The notes beneath the pieces were generated by a model. It was given only the letters and a program-made list of their open reading frames with translations, ran no database searches and was not told the origin of the DNA. From NCBI GenBank assembly GCA_023433965.1, contig JAEYTQ010000602.1:1-5091 (forward strand): DNA of 5,091 nt, given 5' to 3'. Below are positions 5,000 through 5,091 of this stretch, in pieces. Position numbers and translations under genes: made by a program. This DNA is from Pseudomonadota bacterium (GTDB taxonomy: Bacteria; Pseudomonadota; Alphaproteobacteria; Rhizobiales; Xanthobacteraceae). How positions within the stretch are numbered: position 1 is the stretch's first letter; each line of letters begins with the position of its first letter.

Positions 5000-5091
5000 A
5001 TGATCAAGACCATTTCAGCGATCGCTCTGTCTGCGTGTGTTGCCGCAGCCCTGACGCTGCTGCCCGGCTTTGCCCCGACGGTCGAAGCCAG
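5000..5091 (+). CDS. Small exported protein, 5' part only
   Basis: The first 30 codons of a gene that leaves the window. The start ATG has AGGGGA 5 nt upstream (4989-4994), a good Shine-Dalgarno. The visible part is a signal peptide: MIKT, a hydrophobic run from Ile5 to Leu21 (ISAIALSACVAAALTLL), then PGFAPTVEA with a plausible cleavage site after Ala30. Nothing of the mature protein is seen, so no function can be given. Cys13 lies in the middle of the hydrophobic run and does not form a clear lipobox. The gene is divergent from coaD, and the ACGAAAC repeat region lies between them. Confidence 0.75.
   Translation, partial: MIKTISAIALSACVAAALTLLPGFAPTVEA

Overview
This is a 5.1 kb stretch of GC-rich chromosomal DNA with strongly G/C-ending codons. 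The gene content, protein sequences and palindromic intergenic repeats point to an alphaproteobacterium of the Bradyrhizobium/Rhodopseudomonas group (Nitrobacteraceae). This assignment comes from recognition only; no search was run. The window looks like ordinary chromosome: no mobile element, CRISPR array, tRNA or rRNA was seen.

Left part (1-1326, + strand): the last 17 codons of an unidentified gene end at 55. Next comes a compact attenuator in front of asd. It has a promoter (TTGACG, 17 nt, CATAAG at 96-124) and a 23-codon leader peptide at 133-204 that starts about where the transcript should start. Residues 3-13 of the peptide are 8 Thr, 2 Lys and 1 Arg. An intrinsic terminator at 237-267 and a competing antiterminator pairing complete it. 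asd (301-1326) encodes aspartate-semialdehyde dehydrogenase, the branch-point enzyme for Lys, Thr, Met and Ile. A Thr/Lys-sensing leader there makes biochemical sense and is the most interesting feature of the window.

Middle and right part (1528-4733, - strand): a leftward cluster runs coaD, a periplasmic cyclophilin, a small secreted protein with a TonB/TolA-C-like pattern, a cytoplasmic cyclophilin, and queA. The first four genes are tightly packed (37 nt gap, 8 nt gap, 4-nt ATGA overlap) and are probably one transcription unit. queA follows after 138 nt that hold a palindromic repeat. A related palindromic repeat fills the gap between the convergent ends of asd and queA, so queA is bracketed by two copies.

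Right end (4734-5091): a 266-nt intergenic region separates coaD from a rightward gene for a small exported protein cut off by the window edge. It holds a perfect 12-bp inverted repeat and a third copy of its half-site ACGAAAC; the three copies lie 20-21 bp apart, which suggests a protein-binding operator.
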